A DNA stretch of 47,767 bases from a virus. The stretch's first letter is position 1. Every line of letters starts with the position of its first letter. The notes beneath the pieces are model-generated. The model searched no databases. It saw only the letters and a program-made list of their open reading frames with translations, and was not told where the DNA came from. Of this stretch, positions 16,814 through 24,640 are shown in pieces. Made by a program: the position numbers and the translations under genes. The DNA lies in the IMG/VR virus record IMGVR_UViG_3300030061_000503, positions 1 through 47,767 of that record, one strand, 5' to 3'.

Positions 16814-18696
16814 TGCAGAATCCACTGTTTCCACCTGACGTAGACTGGTCACCGCCTACCTCGTTCCCTGATTTAAGAGGGCAAAAGACCATAGCGATTG
16901 ATTTAGAAACTAAAGATCCATGGCTCATGTCCCATGGTCCAGGTTGGGCATTTAAGGATAGAGGTTTTATTATAGGTATTGCGATAGCTACCGAGGGATA
17001 TAAAGCATACTTTCCTGTGGCTCATGAAGTAGGTGGTAATTTAGATAAAACAGTGGTTTATAGATGGTTGAAAAAACAACTAGAAGCACCTAATGAAAAA
17101 GTATTTCATAACGCTCAGTACGACGTAGGTTGGTTAATGAGAGAAGGATTTACTATCAATGGTAAAATACACGATACTATGATGGCAGCTCCATTGCTCA
17201 ATGAGAATCAGTATGGGTATTCTTTAAACAAGGTAGGTAAAGAATATTTAGGTGAAGAAAAAGATGAGTCCATGTTGATAGAGGCTGCACAGGTGTACGG
17301 TATAAACCCGAAAGCAGAAATGTATAGGCTACCGCCAGAGTATGTAGGAAACTACGCTGAGCAGGACGCAGATTTAACCTACAGGCTATGGAATAAGCTA
17401 AAGGTAAGTATGGCTGGAGAAAATATTCAACCTATATACGAACTAGAGAGTTCTTTATTACCTGTGTTGGTAGATATGCGTATGAGGGGAGTCAGGATAG
17501 ATGTAGATAAATCTCAACAGGTCAAGAAAAAATTAAGACAAGCAGAAAATAAAATAGTCTCTGAAATAAAAAGGTGGTATGGACTAAAACCAGATTTATG
17601 GGCAGCACAATCACTATCACAAGTGTTCGATAGGGCAGGTCTTGAGTATCCTAAAACACCTAAGACCAATGCACCTAGTTTTCAAGCTAAGTGGCTTGAA
17701 GAACATACACACAAACTACCACTAGCGATAGCTAAAGCAAGAAAATTAAACAAAGCACGTACCACATTTATAGACAAGATGATACTAGAACATTTAGTAG
17801 ACGGTAGGATACACGGAGAACTTCACCCTCTCAGGTCTGATGATGGCGGTACTGTTACTGGTAGATTTAGTTGCTCTAAACCTAACCTTCAACAAGTGCC
17901 TGCTAGAGATCCTGAGATTGGTCCACTTATACGAGGTTTATTTATACCAGAAGAGGATTGTCACTGGGGGTGTTTTGATTACTCTCAACAAGAACCTAGA
18001 CTAACGGTGCATTACTCAGTATTAACGCATCAAGAAGGAGCAGAGGAGGCAGCAGCAGATTACTCGGGTGATGCTGACTTTCATCAGATAGTAGCTGATA
18101 TGGCTAATATAACTCGTAAAGAGGCTAAGATTATTAACTTAGGATTAAGTTATGGTATGGGTAAAGAAAAGCTAACCCATCAGCTAGGTATAAGCCCAGA
18201 AGAAGCAGAAGTATTATTTGACCAGTATCATAAGCGAGTGCCTTTTGTCCGTGGATTACGGGACTCTGCAGCTCGTCAGGGGTCAAATAGGGGGTATGTC
18301 AACACTATACTTGGTCGTAAGTGTCGATTTAACCTTTATGAACCAGTAGACAGAAGAGCTCTACCACAACCTTATGAAAAGGCAGTTGAGGAGTACGGAA
18401 CTCAGTTAAGACGTGCGTACACATATAAAGCTATGAATCGTCTTATACAAGGTTCAGCAGCAGATATGACAAAACAAGCAATGCTGGATCTACACAACGA
18501 AGGTATTTTAGCGCATACACAAGTACATGATGAGTTAAATATATCTGTGAAAGATAAACCTGAGTGTGAAAAAGTAATGGAAATAATGCGAGACTGTGTT
18601 AAGTTAAAAGTACCAAACAAAGTTGATGGAGAGATAGGTAAAAACTGGGCAGATGTAACAGACTACAGGAAATATTTCAATGATGAAAAAAGCTAA
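16813..18696 (+). CDS. Family A DNA polymerase with 3'-5' exonuclease
   Basis: 627 residues. Proofreading motifs: D30-E32 in AIDLET, N100/D104 in HNAQYD, Y181/D185 in YAEQD. Polymerase motif A is DYSQQEPR (389-396); motif B is RKEAKIINLGLSYG (435-448), with K439 and Y447 at the E. coli K758 and Y766 positions; motif C is HDEL (572-575). The residue matching E. coli F762 is L443. There is no N-terminal 5'-3' exonuclease domain. This is the replicative polymerase, paired with the AEP primase and SSB-like protein upstream. ATG overlaps the preceding stop (TAATG). Confidence 0.96.
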   Translation: MQNPLFPPDVDWSPPTSFPDLRGQKTIAIDLETKDPWLMSHGPGWAFKDRGFIIGIAIATEGYKAYFPVAHEVGGNLDKTVVYRWLKKQLEAPNEKVFHNAQYDVGWLMREGFTINGKIHDTMMAAPLLNENQYGYSLNKVGKEYLGEEKDESMLIEAAQVYGINPKAEMYRLPPEYVGNYAEQDADLTYRLWNKLKVSMAGENIQPIYELESSLLPVLVDMRMRGVRIDVDKSQQVKKKLRQAENKIVSEIKRWYGLKPDLWAAQSLSQVFDRAGLEYPKTPKTNAPSFQAKWLEEHTHKLPLAIAKARKLNKARTTFIDKMILEHLVDGRIHGELHPLRSDDGGTVTGRFSCSKPNLQQVPARDPEIGPLIRGLFIPEEDCHWGCFDYSQQEPRLTVHYSVLTHQEGAEEAAADYSGDADFHQIVADMANITRKEAKIINLGLSYGMGKEKLTHQLGISPEEAEVLFDQYHKRVPFVRGLRDSAARQGSNRGYVNTILGRKCRFNLYEPVDRRALPQPYEKAVEEYGTQLRRAYTYKAMNRLIQGSAADMTKQAMLDLHNEGILAHTQVHDELNISVKDKPECEKVMEIMRDCVKLKVPNKVDGEIGKNWADVTDYRKYFNDEKS

Positions 18697-18976
18697 GTTG
18701 CGTAAAATGTATTTCGACATATACATGAAATATACAAACAACGACACTAGTTTAGAAGACATAGGTTTAAATTACAACATTTCAAAACAGAGAGTATGGC
18801 AAATAATCAGGTTCTGTAAACTTGGTAATGGTGATTATTACACAGGGCTGAAAGACTATAATGAAAGAATCAAAAAGATAAAACATTACTATCCTTCAGC
18901 TTCCGCAAAAGAAATAAATCAATTAATGAGACAGTGGTTAAGAATAAATAATATAAGGTTAATTAAAAATGGGTAA
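18680..18976 (+). CDS. Small helix-turn-helix DNA-binding protein
   Basis: 98 residues, basic. Residues 22-44 (SLEDIGLNYNISKQRVWQII) look like a sigma-70 region 4 or GerE-type helix-turn-helix: acidic helix, Gly/Asn turn, then SKQRVWQI recognition helix. Start ATG 18680 overlaps the polymerase gene by 17 bases; AGGA lies nine bases upstream. It could be a transcription factor that helps host RNA polymerase use the phage promoters, but no target is known. Confidence 0.65.
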   Translation: MMKKAKLRKMYFDIYMKYTNNDTSLEDIGLNYNISKQRVWQIIRFCKLGNGDYYTGLKDYNERIKKIKHYYPSASAKEINQLMRQWLRINNIRLIKNG

Positions 18977-19391
18977 AATAAATTCAAGGAATAAAGGCGC
19001 ATCATTTGAGAGAGAAATAGCCAGTAAAATCAATGAGTTTTTAGAAGAAAACAGTAATAACTTTCCTAAATTTAAAGACGTACCCAAAGTCAAAAGAAAT
19101 CTAGACCAATACCAAGAAAAAGGTTTAGGTGATTTAGAGCTACCAAACCACATTATTGAATGTAAACGATATGCCTCTGGTAACTGGTACAAACAAGACT
19201 GGTGGGAACAGACAGTAACATCACGAGCAGGCAACATACCTGTTCTGATATGGAAATATAATCGACAACCTATACGAGTTTGCCTACCTTTGAATGTACT
19301 GAGTAAACAGTGGCAGTACAGAGAAAACACAGACAGGACTGCTGTAGTAGAGTTTGATACATGGTTGTGGACTCTTGTTTATAATCTTTAA
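18969..19391 (+). CDS. Hjc-like PD-(D/E)XK Holliday-junction resolvase
   Basis: 140 residues. NKGASFEREI (8-17) matches the N-terminal helix with catalytic Glu of archaeal Hjc-type resolvases. D55 in GLGDLEL and E64-x-K66 in IIECK complete the nuclease core; TSRAG-PVLIWK is the following conserved strand. It likely cleaves branched replication or recombination intermediates before packaging. It overlaps the HTH gene by 8 bases and ends the replication operon; a new promoter follows at once. Confidence 0.75.
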   Translation: MGKINSRNKGASFEREIASKINEFLEENSNNFPKFKDVPKVKRNLDQYQEKGLGDLELPNHIIECKRYASGNWYKQDWWEQTVTSRAGNIPVLIWKYNRQPIRVCLPLNVLSKQWQYRENTDRTAVVEFDTWLWTLVYNL

Positions 19392-19395
19392 GAAC

Positions 19396-19430
19396 ATGCT
19401 TTTATCATAGTTAGCGTATATATATTATAT
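19396..19430 (+). promoter_or_regulatory. Promoter of the DUF932 gene
   Basis: ATGCT (19396-19400), 18 bases, then TATATATTATAT (from 19419), the same layout as the other phage promoters. GGAGAG precedes the ATG at 19477. Confidence 0.5.
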
Positions 19431-19476
19431 ATGTAAGTTTGGTAATTAAGCCAAACAGTAACTAAAGGAGAGCGAT

Positions 19477-20505
19477 ATGGCTCATGCAGTAGAAACAATG
19501 GCTTACGCTGGGGAAGTTCCTTGGCACGGTCTAGGTGTGCAGGTTGATCCTAACCTATCACCGCAAGAGATGCTAGTTGCTGCTGAACTTGATTGGACAG
19601 TTAGTAAACGCCATCTATTTACGCACGAACAGCCTGATTTAGATTCGTCTAGTGACGTAATCGCTGTCCCCAATTATTACGTTATTACTCGTGATAGCGA
19701 TAATAAAACCTTTGGACCATGTGGTAAACGATTCATACCTACCCAGAACGCTGAGGCTTTTGAGTTTTTCAAAAAGTTTACAGATGCTGGACATATGAAG
19801 ATGGAAACTGCAGGTTCATTAAAAGGTGGGGAACAGGTTTGGGGTTTAGCTAATGTCAGTAAAGACTTTACACTACCAGGAGATGACCGTGTACTAGGTT
19901 ATTTATTAGTAAGCGTATCTCATAAATGGGGTAAGTCTAATGAGATTAAGTTTACACCGATTCGTGTAGTTTGCAACAACACTCTAACCATGGCTTTGTC
20001 TGGTGATAGGCAGAACTCGTTTAGAGTACCTCACGTTAAGGCTCTAGACACTGAACTTTTCGTCGCTGCCGAAGAAGCCTTAGGATTGGCTGGCGATCGT
20101 ATGAAAGACTTTCAGGAGAGTGCAGAGTTTCTTAGTCGTAAGAAGTTTAACAAAGATACGGTTGTTACTTACATCGCCGACGTATTTCAACCTGAGTTAT
20201 TAAAAGCGCAGGAAGAGATAGAAAATATGACTGAGGTAAGAGCGATAGCTACTCGTCAGTCAATGGTTGATGACTTTAAACGTATCCCCTCGCTAGTCCA
20301 TCAAGCTATTGATGAACAGCCAGGAGCTAAACTCAAGTCGTCTAAAGGTACTTGGTGGGGAGCTATGAATGCTGTTACTTTCGTAGTTGACCATAAGTGG
20401 GGACATGACAGAGATGCGTCGTTACATAACGCATGGTTCGGGAACCGTGCTTCTCTTAAGCAGAAAGCTATGAATAAAGCCATAGAATACGCTGAGGCAG
20501 CATAG
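19477..20505 (+). CDS. DUF932 / phage-plasmid primase-like accessory protein (TIGR03299 type)
   Basis: 342 residues. The N-terminal MAHAVETMAYAGEVPWHGLG (1-20) is the signature of DUF932 proteins, widespread on phages and plasmids; RVVCNNTL, and a C-terminal KGTWWGAMNAVTFVVDHKWG block, are also family features. Biochemical role unproven in the family; effects on plasmid or phage persistence have been suggested. It stands alone, with its own promoter and a likely terminator behind it. Confidence 0.85.
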   Translation: MAHAVETMAYAGEVPWHGLGVQVDPNLSPQEMLVAAELDWTVSKRHLFTHEQPDLDSSSDVIAVPNYYVITRDSDNKTFGPCGKRFIPTQNAEAFEFFKKFTDAGHMKMETAGSLKGGEQVWGLANVSKDFTLPGDDRVLGYLLVSVSHKWGKSNEIKFTPIRVVCNNTLTMALSGDRQNSFRVPHVKALDTELFVAAEEALGLAGDRMKDFQESAEFLSRKKFNKDTVVTYIADVFQPELLKAQEEIENMTEVRAIATRQSMVDDFKRIPSLVHQAIDEQPGAKLKSSKGTWWGAMNAVTFVVDHKWGHDRDASLHNAWFGNRASLKQKAMNKAIEYAEAA

Positions 20506-20528
20506 TACCGCATCCATACCTATCTTTT

Positions 20529-20577
20529 GCCCAGTCGGGATAGAACGGATTAAAAAGCGCAGGCTGGGTTATTTTTT
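20529..20577 (+). terminator. Probable terminator after the DUF932 gene
   Basis: GCCCAG (20529-20534) pairs with CTGGGT (20564-20569) around a 29-base loop, followed by TATTTTTTAG. The stem is short for so large a loop, so confidence is limited. Confidence 0.45.
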
Positions 20578-20616
20578 AGCATTATGCTTTTACATCATTT
20601 ACTCTACTTATATACT
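20577..20616 (+). promoter_or_regulatory. Promoter before zinc-ribbon gene
   Basis: TAGCATTATGCT (20577-20588), 19 bases, then TTATATACTT (20608-20617). Near-perfect copy of the repeated promoter. Confidence 0.6.
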
Positions 20617-20651
20617 TTAAGTTAACTATTAATAAGGGTAAAATAAAACAA

Positions 20652-21149
20652 ATGCAATATAAGCCAAATAAAATAAATAAGCCGTTTTGTGAAGGTTGTG
20701 GAGTCATCATGGAGGGTCGTAAAAGAAAGTATTGCACACCTAAATGTAGGCAAGATACTATGCATGAAATAAATAGAGTGGGCTTCGGTTATACGGGTAC
20801 ATGTCATAGCGAAGCTGGCTCAGTACACGAAGCTGGTATAGAGTCAGTTTCTATACCTCACCATATATTAGAGCAGGCAAAATTTTACGATGATTGTACC
20901 AACCCAATGGGTCATGTAGTAGTAGAAGACCCAGAAGATATAAATAAAGCTATGATGATTTTACATAGAGCGACTATGCCGAAGAAAAAACCAAGACTAA
21001 ATACAAAATGTGTGTGGTGTAATACAACACTAACCAACAGTTGGAAAGGTCGAAGCAAGAAATATTGTGACAAAACTTGTCAGGTACACTATATTACCCA
21101 ACAAAACAAAAAAGAAAGAGAATTTAACAAAAGACTAAAGAGGTATTAA
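20652..21149 (+). CDS. Protein with two zinc ribbons
   Basis: 165 residues. Two similar Cys4 modules lie at either end: FCEGCG-x-KYCTPKC (about 12-32) and KCVWCN-x-KYCDKTC (about 119-143), each C-x2-C then C-x3-C with a basic KYC start to the second pair. The middle is charged with no motif. Likely an RNA- or DNA-binding host-takeover protein; not assigned to a known family. Good promoter upstream but no clear SD. Confidence 0.65.
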   Translation: MQYKPNKINKPFCEGCGVIMEGRKRKYCTPKCRQDTMHEINRVGFGYTGTCHSEAGSVHEAGIESVSIPHHILEQAKFYDDCTNPMGHVVVEDPEDINKAMMILHRATMPKKKPRLNTKCVWCNTTLTNSWKGRSKKYCDKTCQVHYITQQNKKEREFNKRLKRY

Positions 21150-21150
21150 A

Positions 21151-21552
21151 ATGGATGAATTAGATGAATTAGATGAATATTTACCAGGAACAAGACGAAG
21201 TGATTACATCTCCCTTAAAATGAAAGATCCTAATAAATTGATGTATTGGGGAGATATAGAGATGGCTAATTTGTTAGCAAAGAAACGTGATTATAACAGG
21301 CAACTAGATACAGAAGCAATAAAAACTCTAGTAGAAGATATGATAGCGAAATCTGGCTACAAAGTACAACTAGATACTATGCGATTTCCCGCAACTGCTC
21401 TTATGGTACATAGCCATAAAAACGGTGAAGAATGCATGCCACACATGAGGATATCTATAAACATGGGTGAAGCAAGAGTTATGTTAGACTGTGACATGGA
21501 TTTGTGGGAATCTTTTACTAAATTTGACTTAGAGGATATAGAAAATGTATGA
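21151..21552 (+). CDS. Acidic hypothetical protein with DEL repeats at start
   Basis: 133 residues beginning MDELDELDEY, encoded by three tandem GATGAATTA-like 9-mers (a possible slippage site). No domain recognised. It overlaps the next gene by 8 bases, so it belongs to the small operon leading to the terminase small subunit. Confidence 0.6.
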   Translation: MDELDELDEYLPGTRRSDYISLKMKDPNKLMYWGDIEMANLLAKKRDYNRQLDTEAIKTLVEDMIAKSGYKVQLDTMRFPATALMVHSHKNGEECMPHMRISINMGEARVMLDCDMDLWESFTKFDLEDIENV

Positions 21553-21784
21553 AATAACAGATGAAGTACCTATACCAGACCGTACTACACCTAGAAATAA
21601 TAAGTACGATCTACATAAAATGGGAATAGGCGACAGCTTTTCATTGCCCTATGACGGAGAAGCGGTGCAGAGGGTGAGAGTTGCAGTTTCTAACTACGGT
21701 ACTAGGAACGATAAAAAATTCACCACTCGTAAACTTGTAGAAGATAGCGGTGAACCTGTGTTTAGGGTTTGGAGAGTAGCGTGA
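21545..21784 (+). CDS. Small conserved-type phage hypothetical protein
   Basis: 79 residues. DKYDLHKMGIGDSF-like beginning and a basic, beta-rich second half (VRVAVSNYGTRNDKKFTTRK) look like a small folded phage protein of unknown role. ATG overlaps the previous gene and its stop overlaps the next start (GTGA). Confidence 0.6.
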   Translation: MYEITDEVPIPDRTTPRNNKYDLHKMGIGDSFSLPYDGEAVQRVRVAVSNYGTRNDKKFTTRKLVEDSGEPVFRVWRVA

Positions 21785-22254
21785 ATGATAAAAAACTCAC
21801 ACCTAAACAAGAAAAGTTTGCTCAGAACGTAGCGAAAGGTATGAAGAAAAAAGACGCTGCGAAAAAAGCAGGGTATAGTGATAAGAATGCAAGTAGAGCA
21901 GGAACTGTATTGGCAAGCAACAAAAATCCTGTAGTCAAGAAACGCATACAAGAGTTACAGACCAAAGCAGCAGATAAAGCGGTGGTAGATTTGACTACCC
22001 ATTTAACTGATCTCAAAGATATTCGTGACGGTGCTATGCGTAATGGAGCGTGGTCTGCTGCCGTAACAGCCGAGGTCAATAGAGGTAAAGCAGCAGGATT
22101 GTATGTGAATCGTAGTGAGATAGTCGTAAACAAAGTAGAGACTATGAACAAAGATCAAATACTTGCAAGAATGAAAGAAATATACCATGAAACAGGCGGT
22201 ATATTACCTACAGGAACACTTATAGAGGGCGACTATGAAGAAAAAACTGATTAA
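21781..22254 (+). CDS. Terminase small subunit (TerS)
   Basis: 157 residues from GTG 21781 (GTGA overlap; GGAGAG four bases upstream), preferred over TTG 21769. N-terminal LTPKQEKFAQNVAKGMKKKD-AAKKAGYS is the helix-turn-helix of the Terminase_2 family, followed by NPVVKKRIQEL and a helical oligomerisation region. It should bind the packaging site on phage DNA. Unusually it sits about 12 kb before terL, in the accessory region rather than in the packaging operon. Confidence 0.8.
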   Translation: MNDKKLTPKQEKFAQNVAKGMKKKDAAKKAGYSDKNASRAGTVLASNKNPVVKKRIQELQTKAADKAVVDLTTHLTDLKDIRDGAMRNGAWSAAVTAEVNRGKAAGLYVNRSEIVVNKVETMNKDQILARMKEIYHETGGILPTGTLIEGDYEEKTD

Positions 22255-22300
22255 GCATAGTCCTTTATTTTCATATAGTTATAAGTTTTAATATAGTTAA

Positions 22301-22437
22301 GGTTAGTAATAACCTAGGATTGAGGAGTGCTCGGTGGCTAGAGATCTCGAAGGTAAACAGAACCCAGCAGCCAGTTTACAGAGCTCCTTTCTCCGCTTTG
22401 GGGCATACGGGGTTAACGCAGTCCCATAAAATAATGG
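22301..22437 (+). ncRNA. Candidate structured RNA with pseudoknot potential
   Basis: In the 286-base gap behind TerS. Hairpin GGTTA-GTAA-TAACC (22301-22314); an outer stem pairing 22323-22332 with 22381-22388 (8 bp, two-base bulge); inside it GTAAAC (22353-22358) with GTTTAC (22374-22379); and TGGCT (22335-22339) can pair with AGCCA (22369-22373) in that hairpin's loop, forming a pseudoknot. A CCAT/ATGG hairpin follows (22424-22437). It matches no RNA family I can name. It may be the leader of the small gene at 22541. Confidence 0.4.
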
Positions 22438-22540
22438 TACTTACAGAATCGTTGAACTGATCATTCGTATGAGGGTAAGCTAAGTTAGTCATTAAACAAA
22501 GATCGAAGATGACAAGCCATTTTTAACTAAGAGAATATAA

Positions 22541-22678
22541 ATGACTAAGAAAACTAAAACTAAGAACCAGAAACCAACCAAAAAATCAAATAAATTAGGT
22601 GTCAAGAGAGTTGTTCATTCCTATAAGGTGGGTAAATCTGGTCGTTTAGAAGACGTACTCATTACGGAAGATACCTAA
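22541..22678 (+). CDS. 45-residue lysine-rich basic protein
   Basis: A 45-codon gene with ATG 22541 preceded by AAGAGAA. The first 20 residues are nearly all Lys, Thr, Asn and Pro; the rest (GVKRVVHSYKVGKSGRLEDV) looks like a short beta-hairpin. Probably nucleic-acid binding. It lies in the long leader behind TerS and before the Api92-like gene. Short length limits certainty. Confidence 0.5.
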   Translation: MTKKTKTKNQKPTKKSNKLGVKRVVHSYKVGKSGRLEDVLITEDT

Positions 22679-22733
22679 TTCTAATTTTAATGTAGGTTAT
22701 TATATACCTACTTATAAAATAAAAGGAATTATA

Positions 22734-23306
22734 ATGTCTGATAAATACGACTGTGCTAATACAGTCACTTTTCGATCGACCCCTAAAACCCTTGGAAATA
22801 TCATGACACATTTGACGGGTGAGCAGGGTGTTTTCGATTTCAATAAACTTATACCTATACCAACTGAACTTCTAGATATCAAACTATTCGCTATAGGTGA
22901 TAAAGATTATTACTACTCTAGTAAAAAGTATATGGGTACAACACTCCTAGGACCACCAACTGTAGAGTGGCTTGAGGATAACTGTTTAGACCCTTTTACA
23001 CTACGTCGTCTAAAAACTACGCATGGCTTTTTATCGCGTAACGACTGGTGCGTTAAAAACTGGGGCATAGTAGATAACTCAGCTAATGCTTCTTATACCT
23101 ATAATGAGGCAGTCGTCGAGCCCACTACACGCACTGAGTTAACCTACACGTTCGATACTGTGTGGTCTGAGCCTCAACCTATCTATAATGCTTTGTGTGA
23201 GTATGTATCTAATCATGATTCTAATGATAATATTGAGTTTCAGTGGTACTTTGACGACAGTGTACAAGACTATAAGGGGTATATGAGTTTACAGCTTGAT
23301 CAGTAA
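22734..23306 (+). CDS. Api92/YubB-like protein (DUF1281 type)
   Basis: 190 residues. ANTVTF-RS, DFNKLIPIPTEL (36-47), NWGIVDNSAN and LTYTFDTVWSEPQPIYNALCEY (about 135-157) match the Api92-like family: ferredoxin-like N-terminus and a WGT/W-x-P pattern. These are common on phages and plasmids, with unknown function. ATG preceded by AAAAGGAA. Confidence 0.7.
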   Translation: MSDKYDCANTVTFRSTPKTLGNIMTHLTGEQGVFDFNKLIPIPTELLDIKLFAIGDKDYYYSSKKYMGTTLLGPPTVEWLEDNCLDPFTLRRLKTTHGFLSRNDWCVKNWGIVDNSANASYTYNEAVVEPTTRTELTYTFDTVWSEPQPIYNALCEYVSNHDSNDNIEFQWYFDDSVQDYKGYMSLQLDQ

Positions 23307-23383
23307 TTAGGTATATTGATTTAGGAATATGTATATACTTCTAGTTTATGTTTAAGTATATTATAAATAGGCGGTAAATTTAT

Positions 23384-23863
23384 ATGAAAAAACCAGTTAC
23401 AGACACAGTATTAGTTACAAAATATGATGACTCTGACTGGTACGAAGCAGAAGTAAATAGTCTGTTGAGCGTACAGTTTACTGCCTCTTTAACTAACGAT
23501 GTGGTCGGTATAAGATTTTTCTTTTACAGAGACTACAACATAACTTGGAGAGATCCAGAGGAGATAAACATGGGTGCAATGAAACAAGCAGCACTAAAAG
23601 CTACAAGTAAACCAACTAAGTTGAAAGTATCGAAGACTAACCTTAAAAAAGCAGTAGACAAATCTAAAGATAAGGTGGCTGTGAAAGGTCTTGATTTAGA
23701 TTCAATAATTATCAAGACTGCTAAACAAGCTAGGTCTAAGGAGAATCGCGAACGCCACGAGGAGTTAAGTGGTATGACAGTAAAGGAAGCTCTCGCCACT
23801 CGTAGAGTAGAGGGTAAGGATTTACGATACGACCTTGAAAAAGGTTTCATGCAGTACAAGTAG
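23384..23863 (+). CDS. Hypothetical protein with C-terminal ERHEE domain
   Basis: 159 residues: an N-terminal beta-rich part (1-60), a lysine-rich linker (70-105), and a C-terminal block, ENRERHEELSGMTVKEAL then YDLEKGFMQY (about 120-159). This block is shared with the proteins at 30761 and, on the minus strand, 31260. The N-terminal half is absent from those, so this is a domain fusion within one local family. Function unknown. Confidence 0.65.
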   Translation: MKKPVTDTVLVTKYDDSDWYEAEVNSLLSVQFTASLTNDVVGIRFFFYRDYNITWRDPEEINMGAMKQAALKATSKPTKLKVSKTNLKKAVDKSKDKVAVKGLDLDSIIIKTAKQARSKENRERHEELSGMTVKEALATRRVEGKDLRYDLEKGFMQYK

Positions 23864-23870
23864 TTAGTAT

Positions 23871-23914
23871 ATTGGAAGGAGCATTTTCGATTCTCCTGTT
23901 TAGTTTCTTCCAAT
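23871..23914 (+). repeat. Stable stem-loop after the 23384 gene
   Basis: ATTGGAAG (23871-23878) pairs perfectly with CTTCCAAT (23907-23914), extendable to 10 bp. It begins eight bases after the stop codon. There is no T-run directly behind it, so it is a 3' stabiliser or the first arm of the RNA that follows rather than a terminator. Confidence 0.5.
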
Positions 23915-23916
23915 TA

Positions 23917-24051
23917 GAGAGAGGTACATACTGAGGTATTTGAAAGGACAAAGTTCAGGGATTCGAAAAAGTTGCCCTGAATCGTGCTAAGTTGAGAGTT
24001 AAAGTAAATTCCAAAGTGTAGCCAGACTCCAAGCCTCTCTCGCCTTTTTTT
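23917..24051 (+). ncRNA. Candidate small RNA closed by a long-range stem and T-run
   Basis: GAGAGAGG (23917-23924) pairs with CCTCTCTC (24034-24041) to close a 109-base interior. Inside, TTCAGGG (23954-23960) pairs with CCCTGAA (23975-23981) over a 14-base loop. The 3' arm is followed by TTTTTTT (24045-24051), an intrinsic terminator. A promoter for the next gene begins only four bases later, so this RNA is an independent 3' product or sRNA rather than that gene's leader. No known family recognised. Confidence 0.5.
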
Positions 24052-24054
24052 ATT

Positions 24055-24092
24055 TAGCATTATGCTAGTTAATCATATACCTGCTTATATAC
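24055..24092 (+). promoter_or_regulatory. Promoter with perfect TAGCATTATGCTA palindrome
   Basis: Palindrome at 24055-24067; 18 bases after GCT comes TTATATACTT. A GGGGAA ribosome site precedes ATG 24130. Confidence 0.6.
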
Positions 24093-24129
24093 TTATATTA
24101 AGTATAAATATTAACTTTAGGGGAACAGT

Positions 24130-24318
24130 ATGTCACTTACCAAAGAGCAAACACTAGAACTATATAGAGCTATTGAAAACGTAGCTACAGCACACAAAGC
24201 ACTTGATGACCTCAAAGCTGAACATAAACAGTTAAACAAAGAGTATTTACAAAATCAAGAATTACAAAATCAATATAACGATATGTCGCAGAGGTTGAGT
24301 GATGAAGAAACAGGATGA
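24130..24318 (+). CDS. Small coiled-coil protein
   Basis: 62 residues, almost entirely one charged heptad-repeat helix (TKEQTLELYRAIENV through QNQYNDMSQRL). No family recognised. It overlaps the next gene by 17 bases. First gene of a three-gene mini-operon ending in a small membrane protein. Confidence 0.6.
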   Translation: MSLTKEQTLELYRAIENVATAHKALDDLKAEHKQLNKEYLQNQELQNQYNDMSQRLSDEETG

Positions 24319-24541
24319 CCGTCTCACTGGTAAACTCAAAGACGTAATTAAAAGTAAGTTTGATGTAGTTTTTGTTTATAGAGCAGCCAATAAGCATCAG
24401 GAAGCAACTAAACAGATGAACAAACTATACGAGATAATTGAACAGATACCAGACGACATAAAGTATGACTCAAAACGATTATCTAATAGGAAGATTTTTT
24501 GGAGAGAGGATAAATGCACGAAGAAGAAGCATATCTGTTAG
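24302..24541 (+). CDS. Small basic hypothetical protein
   Basis: 79 residues from ATG 24302 (AGAGG seven bases upstream; GTG 24299 is also in frame). Lysine-rich, helical, no motif. Its tail overlaps the small membrane protein gene at 24514 by 28 bases. Confidence 0.5.
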   Translation: MKKQDDRLTGKLKDVIKSKFDVVFVYRAANKHQEATKQMNKLYEIIEQIPDDIKYDSKRLSNRKIFWREDKCTKKKHIC

Positions 24542-24639
24542 AGCTAGCCACTCTAGCAACTTTAAACGATTCTATTACTCTAGCCTTCGTAGTCTCTATT
24601 CTATTAGGTATATACTTTTACGGAACAAAAGACGATTAG
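24514..24639 (+). CDS. 41-residue single-span membrane protein
   Basis: ATG 24514 has a strong ribosome site (GGAGAGAGG) and encodes 41 residues: an acidic N-terminus (MHEEEAY), then one hydrophobic segment at about 20-37 (ITLAFVVSILLGIYFYG) and a charged KDD end. This N-in-acidic, one-span layout could be a holin-like or superinfection protein; no endolysin is visible in the window, so lysis is only one possibility. It is shorter than usual gene-calling cut-offs. Confidence 0.6.
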   Translation: MHEEEAYLLELATLATLNDSITLAFVVSILLGIYFYGTKDD

Positions 24640-24640
24640 T

